From assembly GCA_025602915.1 (NCBI GenBank), contig JAHLJZ010000099.1, positions 19,719 through 83,718 of the forward strand: a DNA stretch of 64,000 nucleotides, in the 5' to 3' direction. The DNA is from Paraphysoderma sedebokerense (taxonomy: Eukaryota; Blastocladiomycota; Physodermatomycetes; Physodermatales; Physodermataceae). Position 1 is the first letter of the stretch, and every line of letters starts with the position of its first letter. The notes under the pieces are model-generated. The model saw only the letters and a list, made by a program, of their open reading frames with translations. It was not told where the DNA came from and ran no database searches. Of the stretch, positions 1 to 13,898 are shown piece after piece. Made by a program: the position numbers and the translations under genes.

Positions 1-22
1 TTGCAGACTATGCTATGTTTAA

Positions 23-3000
23 CTACTCTTCTCGCACCCCAACCAAGCTTCGGGCGCCTTCAATGACAGATTCTTTCAAAGATGGAACTGTTCCGCCGAG
101 AGCAACCTTTCCTAATTGTTCATCAGCTTTCATCACAATCTCCTCCACAGTTCTACTAAGCTCTTTTTCAATAGCGGATTTTGCGGCGTAATTGATAATG
201 GGGTGCAGTACTTTGTAGAGCGTTCTATTGCGAAACGGCACAAATAGAAAGAGCCTTTAGACGGAGCCACTATTATCACGAGGTATGACGTCTGGACTTA
301 CTCTGGGGTATGCTTGCTCTTCTTTACATTAATTTCAACATCTGGAATAGATGTCTCGACTTTTAAAACTCGCAAAATGGATGGCGGAGTCTGTGATTGT
401 TTTGCGGATGTTTCTTCTGTCTCATTGAATCCGGTCGCCAGAGGTTGAAGAGTAAGATCTATATCCAGCCCTGGTGCTGGCATGGTGAAATCGACAATAC
501 CAACCTACCCAAAAAAGCCTATTGTCAGTCGCGTTGTAAATTTCTTTTTCTTCTAAAATGCAGGACACCTACATCACCCATATCGAGAAAGCCTTTTTTA
601 TGGTACATGAACACAATATCCGTGGCCTGCGCCTGAATTGATTTGCTATGAAGCGGGTCAGTTTACGAACTGTTCACAGTGGAAATCAAATATCAAATCT
701 TACAATAGGACCCGGATTGTCGCGCTGACAACTGGACCCAAATCAGGGGTAGCTTGCGGACGAATATTTTCACCTGCGGGTTTACCAATAACCGGCTGGT
801 TTGTCACGACCTCGGATTCCGTGCTGACTTTAATATTCTTCGGCAATATAACGCAGTTGAGGAAAATGTTGTCCAAGACTAACGTATACGAATCATCGAT
901 CCTACGACAGTAGACAATTAGAGTAGGTAGAAACCATGCCTTTAATCTGTATTTCATACTTCTCGATTCGGCCGATTGGGATTCCACCGATTGTTTCAAT
1001 CACCTTAGGCACTATCACGCCTAACAAGTCCTTGACCAGTTCTTGCTTAAAAACCATCTTGCCAGTCCGATCCTCAACGAAAAGATCCTGAACTACACGA
1101 TTGAAAGATTCAGCAAACTCGTTGGATGTCCTATCGGTGCGAATGTTTTCCACGAACTTGCTGAGTGAAGCTGTTAATGGGTCTAAAATAGAGTAAAGAT
1201 TGCGTTCTCCCAGAAGATAATTGGTATGCGACAGAAGGCGCTTCGATTGTTCCTTCACACGGTCCCAGTATTTGGTCGGTTCTTTATCAGCTTGGTAGTC
1301 GAACAGACTAAAAACATAATCGATCCAGTCATTCAGCTCGTTCCCCCACTCGTTAAAATCTTCGTCTCCCTGTATATGATCTTTGACTACCCCAAACTTC
1401 TCAATGACATCATCAAGTGTCCCTTCGCTAGCTACAGCAAACGACTGACCACCAGACGCAAAATTGTTAACTAATTGCTTCGCCTTGTCAACAGCAATCT
1501 TGGCATTTTCAGATTCCGTGACTTCACTGCCGACGGTCCCCAATTGTTCGGAAACTTTTTGCAGACTTTCTTTACTCTTGCGCATCAATTGTACAATAGT
1601 TTGAACTGCGTCTTTGTATTCTGGTCGAGATTGAATGCGACGGAGAAGCGATTGGAAAGACTCCATAAGGTGTGACGTCTGTGGTTCTGGAAGATGCTCG
1701 AGGTGATATTGCATCTTACTGCGAGCTTCGGATATATAATCAGAAGTCGATTCAGGAATGTCGCTAACATGAGATTTTATATCTTCCTTCATTTCTGAGA
1801 GTTTCTGGCTGGCAGTTTCACGACTTTGACCGAAGGTAGACTGAGTCTCTTCACTCAATTTCCCTACTTCACCCTTTTTTAAACTTTTCTCAGCTTTTCG
1901 GCTACCTTTCTTCAACTTTGCGCCTGCTTTGGCCCCGCCCTCTTTGATCATATCACCGGCTTTCTCGGCCATCTCCGCAACAGCGGTACCACTAGTCTCT
2001 CCACCTTCACGGATGATGTCACCTAATTTTTCTCCTTTCTCGCCAACATCAACTCCTTCCTCTTTTAATATTTGCTTCCCAATATCAAGAATATCGCCGA
2101 GAACATCACGAAATTCTGGGGATCCGACTATGAGGCGAGAGAGTGCGATGATTCTTTCGGTAGTAAGGTTAATCGATTGTCGAACTTCGGTGTCTTCAAG
2201 CGAGGATTTCCCAAAAGTTTTCGTTATTGCGGACATGGTTTCAGCATGGGCTAAAAACAGGAGAGTCAGAATGCTATCTCAGATACTTCGTACCCGAGGT
2301 ACAAACCAGCTTCTTCTTCAATCGCTCTTGCACCATATTTCAAGACATCTTGCGCCAGGTTTCCTGCGTTCTTTTCCTCAATTACTCGCTGGGTAGCTTC
2401 CAGTAGTGTTTGGGTGTCCTTGACCAATTTCTGCAAATTACAGGCGGAGCCATTCGTTGTCAGTTGAGATAAAACATGTTGATAATAAAAGGAACACCAC
2501 CTCGCCTGTTGAACTTATACCACTATCCTTAGTAGTCAAGTTTTCAAAAATCCCGGAGGATTGAATTGTATTAATGGAAGATGTAACTAGAGCTCAATGT
2601 TAGATAATGCGTACATGTGGCAGGCGACATACAAATTCTTACCAGACTCATTACTGGGGACTTGGCCATCCTTCACCATTGATGTAACCGTTTCCAGCGT
2701 ACTACGAACTTGGGATTTGTCCTGACTTTCATGTTCGGGTAATTGCTCCGGAATAATAGGAGTATGTCTAGTTCAATGTAATTGAGCAACTATGACAATC
2801 AATATTAAGAAATCAAATGTCAATACCTGGCCGCTTTACGCCCCGATTCGATGCTTAATGCCTCCATTTGTTTGCTGACTTCTTCAATTTCATGGGGAGG
2901 AACAATCTCTGCAACTGGCATTTGAACTCCCGAGGGCGGGACTTCAGGTAAAGTAGTGAGCTGCTCACGGAGAGGCGACTCCGTCGAAGGAGTGTAGAAT

Positions 3001-3579
3001 TGGTCTGTTTCCGTCTCAGCGTCCTCCACTCGGAATCTGGGGATCCGAGATTGTTCGGTGCCCGAATTCGGTTTGAATCCGATCACCTTCGACGGTTCTT
3101 CTACCTCTTTCTTGCCTTTGCCCTTTCTCGTTTTCTCAGCGGTCTGCTTTGGCTCTTTCTTTGCTTCCGTCGCCTTGGAATCAGTTGCGCCAGGTTTCAC
3201 TCGAATATCTGGCTGCTCTCTGTTAGGAAGTGTCGTAATTTCTTCCACTTGTGTCGAGGAATGTGAAGAAGCGCGTTGCGTCTTTCCGTGTGATTTTGGT
3301 TCCTGGGTACTGGCTTCCACTTTCGAGCTTTTAGAGGAACCGCTGCGTGCAGAAGTTGTTGCGTTCATTTCTTCAGATGGGTCTTGAAAAATGTCATCAA
3401 TCAATAACAGTACAGTTAGCAACATCATTTTGCTGAAGGAAGAGAAAAGTACGCTAACCTTTTAAGCTTTGCGAATGAACAGTGCCTTTCTCTTTTTCGC
3501 TGAAGACTGATTTGTCGTGGGTATCAGGTCTCGGGGCAGTGGATGGTTTAGATTTAGAAGTTTTCTTTTTAGACGGCAT
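23..3579 (-). CDS. HAM1-like protein (HAM1 N- and C-terminal domains, BPI-like fold)
   Basis: Ten exons on the minus strand: 3579-3459, 3382-2827, 2767-2643, 2586-2501, 2430-2307, 2250-960, 901-704, 645-573, 504-302, 254-23. All phases agree and give about 1,002 residues. Residues 1-225 are Lys/Ser/Thr/Pro-rich and look disordered. The long sixth exon carries the helical HAM1 N-terminal region, with an apolipoprotein-like Lys/Glu/Ala stretch. The last four exons (about 765-1002) resemble the HAM1 C-terminal BPI/LBP-type beta region, for example IPIGRIEKIDDSYTLVLDNI. The family is fungal; a role in lipid binding or transfer is inferred from the fold and is not shown here. The long charged N-terminus seems extended compared with relatives I recall. 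The start is the ATG at 3579, which opens exon 1 in frame. The family call is firm; the first exon is less certain. Confidence 0.8.
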
Positions 3580-3899
3580 GGCGATGTTATAATAAAATAG
3601 GGATACCTAATATTTAAGTCGCTAAATGCTCCCATCTTAAAGTTGAAGACTGAATGGTATGAGGTATCACAATCAAATTAGCTCAAAATGACGTCAATCC
3701 TTATGCTCTATTTGAAGTTGGAACAAATTTACGCGCCGCAGACCTCAGAAAGCTGGTTACTCTTATTCCGTTTAGAGACGAATACCATAGAATTTGATTC
3801 GAGCGCAAAGAGACAAATTTATCTTTTACAAAGGATGCTACAATGATTTTAAACTAATCATCCAGAATATATGAAAGAGCTATTCTCGTACACCAGCCA

Positions 3900-4216
3900 T
3901 CATTCAGGATCTGTTTCACTCGGTTCCTTTGATTTGAAAAACCTATCAATATCAATCTCTTCCGTCATGGATTCCTCGTCAATGCGACTTCCTTCCTCTG
4001 GCTCGGGTTGATGATGTGACTTCCTATGGCCTGAAAGTTCTTCATGTGCTTCGGCTATTTAAACGTCCTAATTTGTTATTAAGAGAGCAACTAAAGATAC
4101 CAATATGACATACCCTTGTCAGTTCGTTGTGAATTTGAATCTTGCACTGCGGCAGTAACCTCCAATCTGGCTACACTCGGAATTCCTTTCTTTGTTTGCT
4201 CTTTTCCAGAAGACAT
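3900..4216 (-). CDS. small acidic hypothetical protein
   Basis: Two exons on the minus strand (4216-4114 and 4054-3900) joined by a 59-bp intron with a GTATGT donor and TAG acceptor. Phase is kept and gives 85 residues. The protein starts MSSGKEQTKKG and ends in a strongly acidic tail containing EEIDIDRFF. There are no membrane segments, no signal peptide and no domain I recognise. It lies about 320 bp upstream of the HAM1-like gene in the same orientation. The clean intron and the biased composition support a real gene. No function can be assigned. Confidence 0.5.
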
Positions 4217-4868
4217 TTTGCTTGTGAAGTGAGGAAATTATGAGGATAGTCGGATATCAGTCCGCTCCCACTAACGTTTGGCTAAGTGACGTCATTTAAA
4301 TCTGCTAAAATATCGGTTTGAAGACATTCGACATCCACTCTCCCGGTTATCGCATCCCAGGATTGGGCACCTGCAAGGCACCGGATTTGAAATTGAATGC
4401 GGCCACCATTCAATACTATCCTTGATGAAGTTTATACGAGAAGCAATAACTGTCGCGCCAGGATGTCTGGACGAGTCAATGCATTGGATATATACCTTAC
4501 TGCCTTGACGGCTTATAGATTGAAATCCACAGATCCTTCTACCTTATTTTATTTTTCCAATATGGATCTTTTGTCGGCGTTATCTCTTGTCTGGAAAGCA
4601 AATGATGAATACAATGCAGATGTGTAGTATTCCAGACAATACCAACATATCCGTATACTATGTTATGGTAATTCTGCAGTGATGCAACTGGGCCATATAG
4701 GCTTAATTATGCGCCTGCCACTGTAGGCTCTAAAGGTTAATAAAATAAGATTGAAAAAACCGGTGTTTCATTCTTCGGTAGCATGGGCCGGGTTCAATTG
4801 ACGACTGCTTTAAACCATCCAAAACACAAATTAATTCATTCGAATTATACTCACATTAGCGACGGTAT
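4217..4868. other. divergent intergenic region with one small unassigned ORF
   Basis: This 650-bp region separates the minus-strand small acidic gene from plus-strand BST1, so it should hold both promoters. It contains an open frame at 4397-4627 (+) of 76 codons starting MRPPFNTILDEVY. That frame has plausible amino-acid composition but no recognisable domain and no clear partner exons. It may be a short gene or chance. Confidence 0.3.
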
Positions 4869-7800
4869 ATGGAGAATGACTTCTCAATTGATAATGTCAC
4901 TGTACCATTAGAGGAGGACCCAACGATAGAGATGCCGCCCTCACCACTAGATTCAACTCGATTAACAACCTTTCGATTGCGACGATGCCGCCTTTATCTA
5001 CAGATAAGTTTAGCCGTCTGCACCATTATTGGCACCGTCATTCTCGGATTTGCTGTTCATACATATTTATTTCGAGATGTTGATTCGCAACTATGTGAAA
5101 TGACATACACTTATACCAACTTTTTCCCACTCGGCGGGTTCGATACATCACATTCCAGATTGGCCAAGAAATATGGACTCTGGCTGTACAGAGAAGGAGC
5201 AGGCTACAGTAACTTAGAAATAAACGGGATTCCTGTGTTGTTTGTACCTGGGTAAGCACGTTGAACCGCTCTTGGTTTAAATCTGAATTCATGGTTTACT
5301 GACGTTGGTTGGACTCAGCAACGCCGGAAGTTATAGACAAGGACGAAGTCTCGCGAGCAAAGCAGCTCAAGGATATTGGCATACTTATCGCAATTCAGAC
5401 TTGAAGGACAGAATACTGCATTTTGATTTTTTCTCCGGTAACCCGTCTTACTTTTGTTCCGCGAAGATATTATCGAAACTCATAATGAACGTCCATTTGA
5501 ATTAGTTGATTTTAACGAAGAACTGTCTGCTTTTCATTCAACATTATTGCTTGAGCAGGCCGAATACGTCAATGATGCTATAATGTACATTTTATCGTTG
5601 TACGCTGATCCGAAGTCACCGGACAAAAGGCAATCTTCTTCTCTTCCGGCACCCACGAGTGTTATTCTTATTGGTCATTCAATGGGTGGTTTGGTAACCA
5701 GGGCGATCTTTGCTTTACCGAATTATGTAGAAGGGAGTGTAAACAGTTTAATTACTTGGTCCAGTCCTCATACATTCTCTCCTGTACCTCTCTATTGGGG
5801 CGTGACCAGCCTTTACGAATATGTCAATGAAATGTGGAAAGGTGTTTGGGACAATAGGCTCCCAAAAGGAGAAAAGAGCACCGAGAAGTTGGATAGATGT
5901 GAATTCCTGACTGAGCGGAATGCAGGAAAGAACATGAGCGAACTAGATTCCCGGCTTATGTCGCTTTCGGTGATTTCTATTGCTGGAGGCACCCTTGATT
6001 CAACAGTGCCGTCGTCGTTATGCGACATTTCGTCCCTCGTTCCCCCAACGCACGGATTTACAGTGTTTGCATCAAGTATTTCGAATTCATGGACTAGCGC
6101 AGATCATAACTCAATTCTTTGGTGTCAGCAATTCTTGTCGAAAATTGCCCAGGCAATGTTTGAGAGCGTTGATATAAACAGACCTGAGCAGACGCTGCGA
6201 ATGGCTGAACGCCTCAGAGTGTGGAAGAGAGTTCTTATCGGTGGTGATACATATGGGTATACAATGCGAAAGGAGAATTGTAGCCAGCCATTAGAAGATG
6301 GTGGCAACAAGCCTATCGTCAGTGAGACTTTTAATCTCACTCAATTTCAGTATACACTTGTGGAAAACCAGACCATCGGTGTTGCAAATTCCTCCACCAA
6401 TACTTCACTCTTAGTAATGCTGTTACCGACTGAAAGAATGGCTGACTTCAAATTGGAAGTTATGACTTCCCTTTACAATTTATATGACTTTAACATGTAC
6501 CAATGCTATGATGCAGAACCGCCATCCGCAACCGTGTTATCTTGTGTTAAATTTGACTCAGATATATTTACCGCAATTCCTTCTTCGCTACCGCCAAACG
6601 ATAAAATTGATTATCAGCGTGAATTTCACTTCGCGCAGTTTGCTCTGCCCTTGAAGTTCAATTCGTCGGACATTATAGCTTCTCATGTTCTCATACAACC
6701 TCGCTTCACTCTTCATAGTTCACAATTCATATGGTCAAAATTGTCCAGGATAACGGACGCTGTTTTCGTACGGTCGGATTCAATGGCTTCAATGGTTCAT
6801 AATGGTTTAGAATTCGAACTTCCGCTGAAGGCTATTAAGCCCCAAATATTCATTGAAGGAATGAAAGACAGTTTGAGTGTTTGGTCAGTGGGTGCGCGAT
6901 TTACCCGAAGGTGCAAATACCCCAATGGAACTGGTAAGCTGCTAAAATATTTGACCCGAGGCGATTTCTTTTCTCATTCAAGTGCATCTAGTTACAGAAC
7001 AGGATCTGTCGGTGTCAGATGATGTTCCTTATTATCCGATTTTACTGCAGTCACTTCCTTACCTAAACGAACATAAATTCACAGTCCATCCTTCTTCGAA
7101 ATCCAACATTCTGATGAGTATTCACGGGCTCGGTTATCCTAACCCAAACGCCATAAATACCGACCGAATTGTACTTCCGTCCGAATATAGGTCTCCGTAC
7201 GATTTATTCCAGTCCAATCAAGAGGATTCATTTAGTCCGAAGACTGTGTCTCTTCATATGTTTTCGCCTTTCGATCAAAGCTCGTATTCCCAGACGGAAG
7301 CGACATGCGAGATTGTTGGAAGATTTTCGCTGAGAATTGATTGGCGGCGTACGCCTGGGCAAATTCTGACACGATACCCAATGTCTCTAGTAGCATTTCC
7401 TGTGGCGGTCATATGGGCCGTATGGGGCAAACAAATACGAGTATACAACGACACCGGTAAGTTTTCTCGTCAATGTCAGTGTAGTGCTTCTGTAGTCGAG
7501 GTTAATTCATGCTGCCTTTCCCAGGGGTATTTCCGACATTTATCGCCTCCCTAGCTTCAATATTACCTTATCTACCAATTCATTTTCTTCTTTTATTCCT
7601 GATTTGTGTCATCCAATCCACTATCCCATCCTCTCGAAATCATTTACCTCCATTCCTTCATCCACCTTCGGAATTTTACTTGTCATTTTTATTACCCACG
7701 TTTTGGCTTATCGGTATCTCATTATCACTCATCTACTACATCATTTCTTACTTCATTTTCTCCGCCTCCAAGTTAATCGTCCGCAGTTTTCGCTCGTTAC

Positions 7801-8609
7801 CGCTGATCCGGAACATTTCACCTTCACTGTACCAAAAGCGAAATTTCAAAAAACGATTTATCGTCATGGTGATACTCTGGGTCAGCACACTGTTATTTCT
7901 CCCCTACAGTTTCGGAATTCTTGTAGTCTTGTTACTTCAGCTTTCCAATACAGTCGCACTTGCTCGTCGTCTTGGGTACTTTCAATCCCAAGGAAACCCG
8001 TACCCTAATTTAAGCCTAACAGTCCGAGACCGACAGATATCCAGCCAAAACTCGAATTTAAATTTTAATCTCTCTTTCTTTTATATTTTATTTATTCAAC
8101 TTCCATTTTGGGCTCCAAGTTTACTCGTTTGGATACGAAATTTAGATATCAGTTATTATCCTTTCCCTGAATCTAAAATCGGATTATACATACCTTCTAT
8201 CCCTACTTCATCCCCGTTCGAGGTTTCTCCGGGACAGGGGGAAATCAAATTTATCAAATTCTCAACCGACTTGACAATTTACCCTTTACTTCCGTTATCA
8301 TCTGCCGTGCTGCTCTTTGGTCAGAATTGTATTCCAAGGATAGATACCAATATTAATAAGTTTGGAAGTTACTTTTCAGTGTTGATTTGTTGGGTGAATT
8401 GTTTGATTTGTTTAGGATGGGGTGTGAAATATACGTGGGTAGTATTTTGGACTGTTCAATTTTGGTGTGGGTGGTATGCAGTGGTTAAGATTTGGTGTAC
8501 GGTGACAAAGACGAGTTTTGGGGTGAGTTCAGAATCTGTGGATCAGTATGAGATGGTTGCAGATGATGAAGTCGACAATGAAGGTGAAGGGAAAGCTAAA
8601 GTATATTAA
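4869..8609 (+). CDS. BST1: GPI inositol-deacylase (PGAP1/Bst1)
   Basis: Five exons: 4869-5251, 5320-5437 with its first coding base at 5319, 5506-6933, 6998-7456, 7525-8609; about 1,157 residues. The fourth exon could instead start at 6992, adding two residues. The enzyme removes the acyl chain from inositol of GPI anchors in the ER, before ER exit of GPI proteins. Evidence: an N-terminal signal anchor (about residues 45-65), the conserved VPGNAGSYRQGRSLA block across the first intron, DFNEEL, and the lipase elbow GHSMGG with Ser about residue 226. The last third has several strongly hydrophobic segments, as expected for the multi-pass C-terminus. Its length matches fungal Bst1 (about 1,000-1,150). 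Its 3' end converges on the VAC8-like gene. Confident assignment. Confidence 0.93.
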
Positions 8610-8816
8610 AGGTGGTGAGAGAATGACGGAGAGTGATCAAATTTGCTATCTTGTATTTATGATTACGATTGTCTATTATACAGTACAGCAATTCAAGATA
8701 TTGGGAAGGATATGTATAAATATACAGGAATTCCGTTGTCTCTTTTTTCAATTTCACGTATTGCGATGTTCCTACACACGAACTTGCTATAGAGTAATAT
8801 TCCCCCAAGACAGTTT

Positions 8817-11800
8817 CTACAGAAACAATTCGACCACTTTCTTTGCCAAACTTTTTACTTCTCGCACCAATTCTCCTTCCAACATATAGTTGCTTCCACC
8901 CTCATCATTCCATTTCTCTTCTTGCAACTGTTCTATCTCTAGAGATTTAATAATCGGACGAGAAGGAGATTGGGGAGGTGATCTGGGCGGTGAAGAGAAA
9001 ACAGGAGAAGAGGGAGCCATTCCAAATCCACCCGGAATCACTGAATCTCGAGATTTAATTCTCTGATGTTTTGATTCTTTCTCTTTTTCATTTTCCCTTT
9101 CCTTTTGTTTCTCTTTTCCTTTTTCAACCGCCTCTGATTTCTTTTTACTTTGATTCTGTAACAACGGTGAAGACGAATCTTTACCGAATTTCTCATGATC
9201 CGTATCATCATCTTCTTCGTCAACAAGATTGGCTTCAACGTGATCCTCAATTTTAAATTCTGATTCCTGTACACTGATATTGCGATCTCGTTTGCGATCT
9301 CGACTTTTATATGGATCAGGTGTAAAACTCCCACCTCGTTTTCTATTGGCTTTACCTTTTTGTTTTCCTTGTCTGTCTACGTTTCCAGTTGTTAATTCAT
9401 CTTCGTCTTTCAAAAATTCAAGGGAAGGAGTCGTAGGTCGAGCTTCGGATTTTGAACGATCTCGAGATTTTGATCGTACTTGAGATTGAGAAGAGTCGGT
9501 TCGATCTTGTCGTGATGAGGATAATTCTCGTTCCGGCGAAGGGACAATTGGACGTCGTGGAGAAGGGTTGGCAGATGTTGATACTGAAGCGGAGACAGAA
9601 GGGGTCGTAGATGAAGACGATAAAATGGTTTGTATCTGAGAGTGAAGGGCCGGGTAGGAGTTGAGTGAATTGCGGATATGAGAGTCTTAAGAATTTACAT
9701 TCGTGATGTGTAGTGTAATGAGAAGGAATGATATGTCATTATGGGTTCTGAGATTACCCTCAAACCATGATACATTATCGTGAATTGGCAACTTACCTGC
9801 ACTTTCCAAAAACTGCAACAAACAATAAACTCCCACTTGTTTTAAAGTCCAGTCGCTACTCTGCAAAAATTTCAATATAAATTCATTCATACTCCTCTTG
9901 CTATCGATTTGAGGCGTTGGCGGCGTCGAAGTACCATCGGAAGATTGAATAGGGAAGTAGGGATAAAATACGGCATACGAAGGTACTAAATCGCCGAAGA
10001 CCGAAAAAGGGATAAAAATTGGAAAGAAAAATGTATAAGCAAAGATCCTTGAGTTGAAAGACAAACGGTTAAAAACATACATCCGGCAACCAAATTTCCT
10101 ATCACCGCCCCTGCATTCACCAGTACTTCCTTTACGCCTTCTAACACTTCGATACCCTCTGTGGGGGTTACTCCTCCCACTGATGTTTGGTTGAAATCCT
10201 GGGATATCCTGGTAAACCCTACGGCTAAAACTTTTACCAAAACATCCAGTACTCCTATTTCAATCAAGAATGATTTTGATTCGCGATGTAAAGAGAGTAC
10301 AGATAAAAACGCTAGAATTTCAGAAATGATCGGAAGGGGGAGTAATCGTGTGTTTATTGTAGGGTAATGCGTTCGAGCGGAATCAACTAGAGTTTTGGAT
10401 TTAGGAGATGTTGATTCCGACACAGAGGAAGAGACGGCGGATGATACCGTCTTTTCCGGGAGAGGTGAGAAAGTAGGAGAAATCAATGGATCCATGAACT
10501 GAGATGATAAAACTGAGATTACAATGCCGACGATATTGTCCCTTACTACCAACCCTTTAAACACGTCCGAACTAGCAGACAGATTTCGTAAGATGCAAAT
10601 AACATGATTTACTATTTCGTCAAACAGATGTAGTAATAGCTGACTTTCTATACTATACTGTTGCGTTGAAGGTGTTGGAGAGGATGAACGAGAGGGTTCG
10701 AATGAGCGGGGAGAGTAAGGAGACGACGGGTTTGGAGAAGACGCAATTGAATATTTCAACAGTTCCGTAAGCGAAGTAAGCAAAAGTAAACATTTCGGTG
10801 ACGGTTGTGTCGGTGTTGGAGTTGGTAAGGGTTCTGAATCTTGAGCGGATCCTTTGATGGAAGAAGCAGGGGAAGTTGTCGAAGATGGAGCAGGGGGGAG
10901 AATAAATCTTACGAATTCCTCGTTAATACTTAAATTTCTTAAACAGGCTGTCGAACCTGCAAGCAAAGCCACTATGTCGACTTCTTTTTCTCTTTCAGTT
11001 CCTTTGTCTACATTTCCTTGGCCCATACCGCTCCAAAGTTCTTTTTCCCTTTCTGTAATATCTTTGTCCCTGGAGAAGGAGGAAGACGGAAACGGATAGC
11101 TTGAATATCCGTAAGTGGATGGAAACAATATTGTACAATTGTGAATGAGTATGTCTAGAATTCTTCCTTTATTATATTGCATAATCTTCGATTGCCAAGT
11201 CGAATCGGAAGCTAAGTTACGCAGACAGAGTGCAGATTGCATGGTGAGTTTCATTTTGAATGAATGTTGGTGAGGATACGTGATAGTGTTCTTTGAGAGG
11301 ATCGAATAGAAGATGTGCAGAATTGCCGAGGTGGAAAGGAACGGAGAAGATCGGGATAGCGGTTCGACAAATAGATTGCTCAATGAAGTCAAAATGTAGT
11401 ATACCTGAATTTTTGTCGCTAGTTAAGGGGGGAAATACGGAATAGTTCGAAAGAATTAAAGAACTTACAATTTCATCATCTACACCCTCCACCTTTTCAT
11501 TCAAACTTTCCTCTCCAATACCTTCAAACTTTCGCGGAGCCGTTTCTCCTGTTTTGACCGTCCCAACCCCCAAACCCGACATTTCCTTTTCCAAGCTGGC
11601 GTATCGCCCCAACAATTCGACCAGCGTTTTTAAACCGTCATTTTCTAAGAGTTGAAGTCTAGTTTCCGTTGTATGTGTTAAATTCAAGATAGCACCTGTC
11701 GTATTTCGTAAGACAAGTGGGTGGGTATTTGAATCGGCAAGATGAAGGAGAGTAGAAAGCGCTGGAGACTGGGAGACGTAGGCTTTGGTAGTGTCAGAGG

Positions 11801-13642
11801 CGGCTGGAGCGAACAAGAATAGTTGAAGTGAGATAAAAATGGTACATAAACAGAAATATCAATAGAGAGCGTCGTAAAATTGAAAATCTCGTTAGTTAAG
11901 AATCATCCACAATCGGATTTATGATAGGGCAGAAGGCGAGAAAAGAAGACCGAAAACCAGGACAAAACAGATAATAATAATGTGCGCTGAGTCTAGAAAA
12001 TATAAATATGCTCTAATGCGTACCTAAGTTAGTGATGCAGCCAACAGCATTACATTGTATATCAAAGTTTTTAGATTCGCACAGTTGAATAAGCGGTTGT
12101 AATCCGCCGACAGTAACAATCGGGTATTTGTTCTCCGCTATGAGTCCACCAATATCCACAGACAAATAGTATGTTAAAGCAGTCAGTATAAATATATCAA
12201 AATTCTAAACAAGCAAGTAGAAAAAGGACAAATAGCGATAGGAAAGCACGAAAGGAGAAATCGATAATCAGGAAAGCGGCAACATACGAACGACGGCTAA
12301 GTTTGACACTCCCGCACTAGCAAATTTCACAACCTCTTCGTCAGTTTCTGATAACAATTCTACCAGCGATTTCAAGTATACATCCGGAATCGGTATCGGA
12401 TCGAATTCTGTCACCTCGGCCCAAACCTTTGCCAGCAATAGCTTGAGTTTGTATAAATCATTTCGGTTTTCGACGGATTTAGGTGATAGGGAGGATGAGG
12501 GTGAAATAGGATGTGACATTATAAGCGTCTTGGAATATGTGAGTAACGAGAGGCCTTGCTCGGTCAGGAAATACGAAGGGGGAAGGTGAGTCGAGGAGGG
12601 CGGAAGGGTAACATCTAAGGTTTAGAAAGATCGACAAAAATTCGTTTCATATAAGGAGCGAACGTAATTGGGGGCGTAAGTGTGTAGACGGAGCAATAAC
12701 ATTGAGTTGAGAAAGACACATCGAAGCGATAGATGAGGTTGGGGAAACGTTCAATATTTCACGTTGCAAAGAAATATGATTGTTAGCATTTCAACGTATA
12801 AGCAATTACATGATAAGTAGTCAAATCCGGGTGAATGGGAGTTGAAAGGAAATTTGCTTCAGAATACTGCACTACATTTGAGAGCGGGCTATCGAAATCT
12901 GACCGAACGATTTTGTCGCCTTGACAGTATCATTGGAGGGGGAAGAATGTCGCTCTAGTGAAACTGATTTATGATTGATAGTATGTTTGGTATTGCCATA
13001 TAATGTCATACGATAAGCCATGGTTGGTAGATGCAGGTTGTCGGACTCGGAATGGTTTCGTCGCGGGCGAGAGGTTAATTTAAGGTCTCATTGGTTGGCA
13101 CCGATCAGTATTGTTGACGATAGCTGCCAAGCGTCCATGATATGCCTCTTCACACTTGATATCGAGGTATCTTATTCGCTTGATTGCAGAGTTCTATCGG
13201 TCGACTGGGTAGATTAAGTTACGTGGAAGTGGTTTCGTCATTTGCGCTTGACGTGAGATAGTCGAGTAGCGGTTTTTCTATGTTGCTCCCATTCACCGAT
13301 CCGACGAGTAGAAGGCAAGGCAAGATTAAAAAATTTAGAATAAACTCAAATTTCCTTACCGTCGTTAGGAAGAGGACCGCCGCCCGTGGAAGATTTCAAG
13401 ACTTCTTTGAGGAGGTCGACAAAGTCATCACCTGTTCTCCATTCCTGGATCAGCTTTTTGTCGGCTTGGTCCCACGGGAGGTCGTCGTCGCTCTGGTCGA
13501 GAGGTTCGTAGAGGCCATAGGGAGTTCTCCTGGTTCTGAAGGTTCTCCTGCAGCAGGGGATGCAGGGGCAGAGGAAGGCGAGGAGGGAGGAAGGGAGGGA
13601 GGAGGAGAGGGGCCGACGGCGGGCAGAGAAGCAGAGGCCCAT
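8817..13642 (-). CDS. VAC8: divergent Vac8-like armadillo-repeat protein
   Basis: Seven exons: 13642-13360, 12614-12288, 12137-12024, 11803-11469, 11404-10081, 9985-9797, 9685-8817; phases agree, about 1,146 residues. Vac8 is a vacuolar-membrane armadillo protein acting in vacuole inheritance, fusion and nucleus-vacuole contacts. The N-terminus MGLCFS fits N-myristoylation (Gly2, Ser6), followed by a Cys cluster near LCPCIPCC suited to palmitoylation. Armadillo repeats match Vac8 in order: [60 protein letters not shown]. It is twice the length of yeast Vac8 because Ser/Pro-rich loops interrupt the repeats and a charged tail of about 290 residues (Lys/Glu and Arg/Ser rich) follows them. Intron 1 is unusually long (745 bp). 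The ATG inside exon 2 (12519) could give an isoform without the lipid anchor. Confidence 0.8.
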
Positions 13643-13898
13643 ATAGTCTAGTCTTATGTATTAAGTGGTAATACGGTGTATTATTAAGTAACAAGTGGTA
13701 GTAATTGAAAGAGGGAATTTATCAAAGTATTAAAGTGCGTAAGTGCATGCACAAGGAACGGCCCTCGCTCCGACGCCGTGACTGGTTGATTCAACCGATA
13801 TATTACATTCCCCTACAGAGTATATGAATTGTAATCCCATTCCACAAGTCACATGACCTTATCTCTATGAGTCTACCCAAATGCCGTCTCATCCAACC

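Noticed and set aside
8817-13642. Rap1GDS1/SmgGDS-type armadillo protein
   Set aside because: Repeat-by-repeat order and the myristoylated Cys-rich N-terminus fit Vac8 better.
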